Source: Nitrospira sp. (GTDB taxonomy: Bacteria; Nitrospirota; Nitrospiria; Nitrospirales; Nitrospiraceae). Taken from it: a DNA stretch of 64,000 nucleotides. The notes below the pieces were generated by a model, which saw nothing but the letters and a program-made list of their open reading frames with translations, had not been told where the DNA came from and ran no database searches. Positions within the stretch are counted from its first letter, which is position 1. Each line of letters opens with the position of its first letter. The position numbers were made by a program, and so were the translations under genes. The stretch covers positions 1-64,000 of the forward strand of contig VGXF01000002.1 of NCBI GenBank assembly GCA_016873435.1, read 5' to 3'. This document shows, piece after piece, positions 63,824-64,000 of this stretch.

Positions 63824-64000
63824 ATGAAAATTGAGTGCAGCGAGCAGGGTCTACAGCGAGCCATCAGCACCATTTCACAATCCGATCCGCTTATTAAACT
63901 CTTGCAGGAAGTCCGGCTGGGCCGCATGAAGGTGGCCGATCCGGGCCTGCGTGTCATCACCGAATCCTGGCTGGGCACCTACTGTCAGGCGTTGGAGATC
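63824..64000 (+). CDS. Start of a protein of unknown function (3' end outside the window)
   Basis: An open frame of 59 codons runs to the window edge: MKIECSEQGLQRAISTISQ, then LLQEVRLGRMKVADPGLRVI. It lies 87 bases after the FmdB-like gene. No family recognised from this part. Confidence 0.5.
   Translation, partial: MKIECSEQGLQRAISTISQSDPLIKLLQEVRLGRMKVADPGLRVITESWLGTYCQALEI

Overview
This GC-rich window (clearly above half G+C, with a few AT-rich intergenic islands) is a bacterial chromosome segment dominated by housekeeping operons. The combination of genes points to the phylum Nitrospirota, most likely a Nitrospira-like bacterium: potA-potD beside glgA/glgC, an HME-type RND efflux operon, DUF971, DUF5069 and DUF3386 proteins, Arg-rich small proteins, and an intergenic palindrome that I recall from Nitrospira genomes. 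That assignment rests on recall of gene content, not on a database search. I found no tRNA, rRNA, CRISPR array, transposase, integrase or phage gene.

Layout. 1-1721 (+): ispD (cut by the window start), ispF and cysE, ending at a strong bidirectional terminator. 1840-4870 (-): tatD, amiC-type amidase and truA. 4966-8929 (+): a His-rich exported protein, a TonB-dependent receptor, a short TonB-like protein and a PAP2 phosphatase; the first three look like a metal-uptake unit behind a Fur-like site. 9177-13998 (-): tmk, holB, metG and a secreted protein. 14124-29370 (+): a long housekeeping run of DUF502, glmU, glmS, gatC, panD, gatA, a DUF948 protein, gatB, eno, ftsB, era, mgtE, recO, DUF971 and glgA, with a structured leader before glgA. 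29367-34278 (-): glgC followed by a Ski2-like helicase encoded as two ORFs in reversed order, then a lipoprotein. 34370-38440 (+): a small coiled-coil protein and a complete polyamine ABC transporter (potABCD). 38551-47871 (+): a CusCBA/CzcCBA-type efflux operon, a HEAT-repeat protein, peptide deformylase, an MsbA-type exporter and two small Cys-pair proteins.

47891-53403 (-): the most coherent special locus. It holds two ThiS/MoaD-like sulfur carriers with residues after the Gly-Gly tail (one ends GGC, the other GGGW), two MoeB/ThiF E1 enzymes, a JAMM/M67 peptidase, a cysteine synthase, a threonine-synthase-like enzyme and a NIL-domain protein. Together these resemble a protein-thiocarboxylate route to cysteine and/or homocysteine. 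53634-57276 (+): a five-gene translationally coupled envelope cluster (PLD-like, FAD monooxygenase, degenerate nucleotidyltransferase, TPM-domain protein). 57626-64000: small conserved proteins (HbpS/GlcG-like, DUF5069, DUF3386, ClpS, HemW, an FmdB-like zinc ribbon) separated by intergenic DNA that holds a palindromic repeat and a decayed radical-SAM gene fragment.

Most promising for follow-up: the two-piece, order-swapped helicase (30062-33065), the sulfur-carrier locus (48303-53403), the alternative base-pairing over the glgA start codon, and the radical-SAM remnant at 59487-59726.
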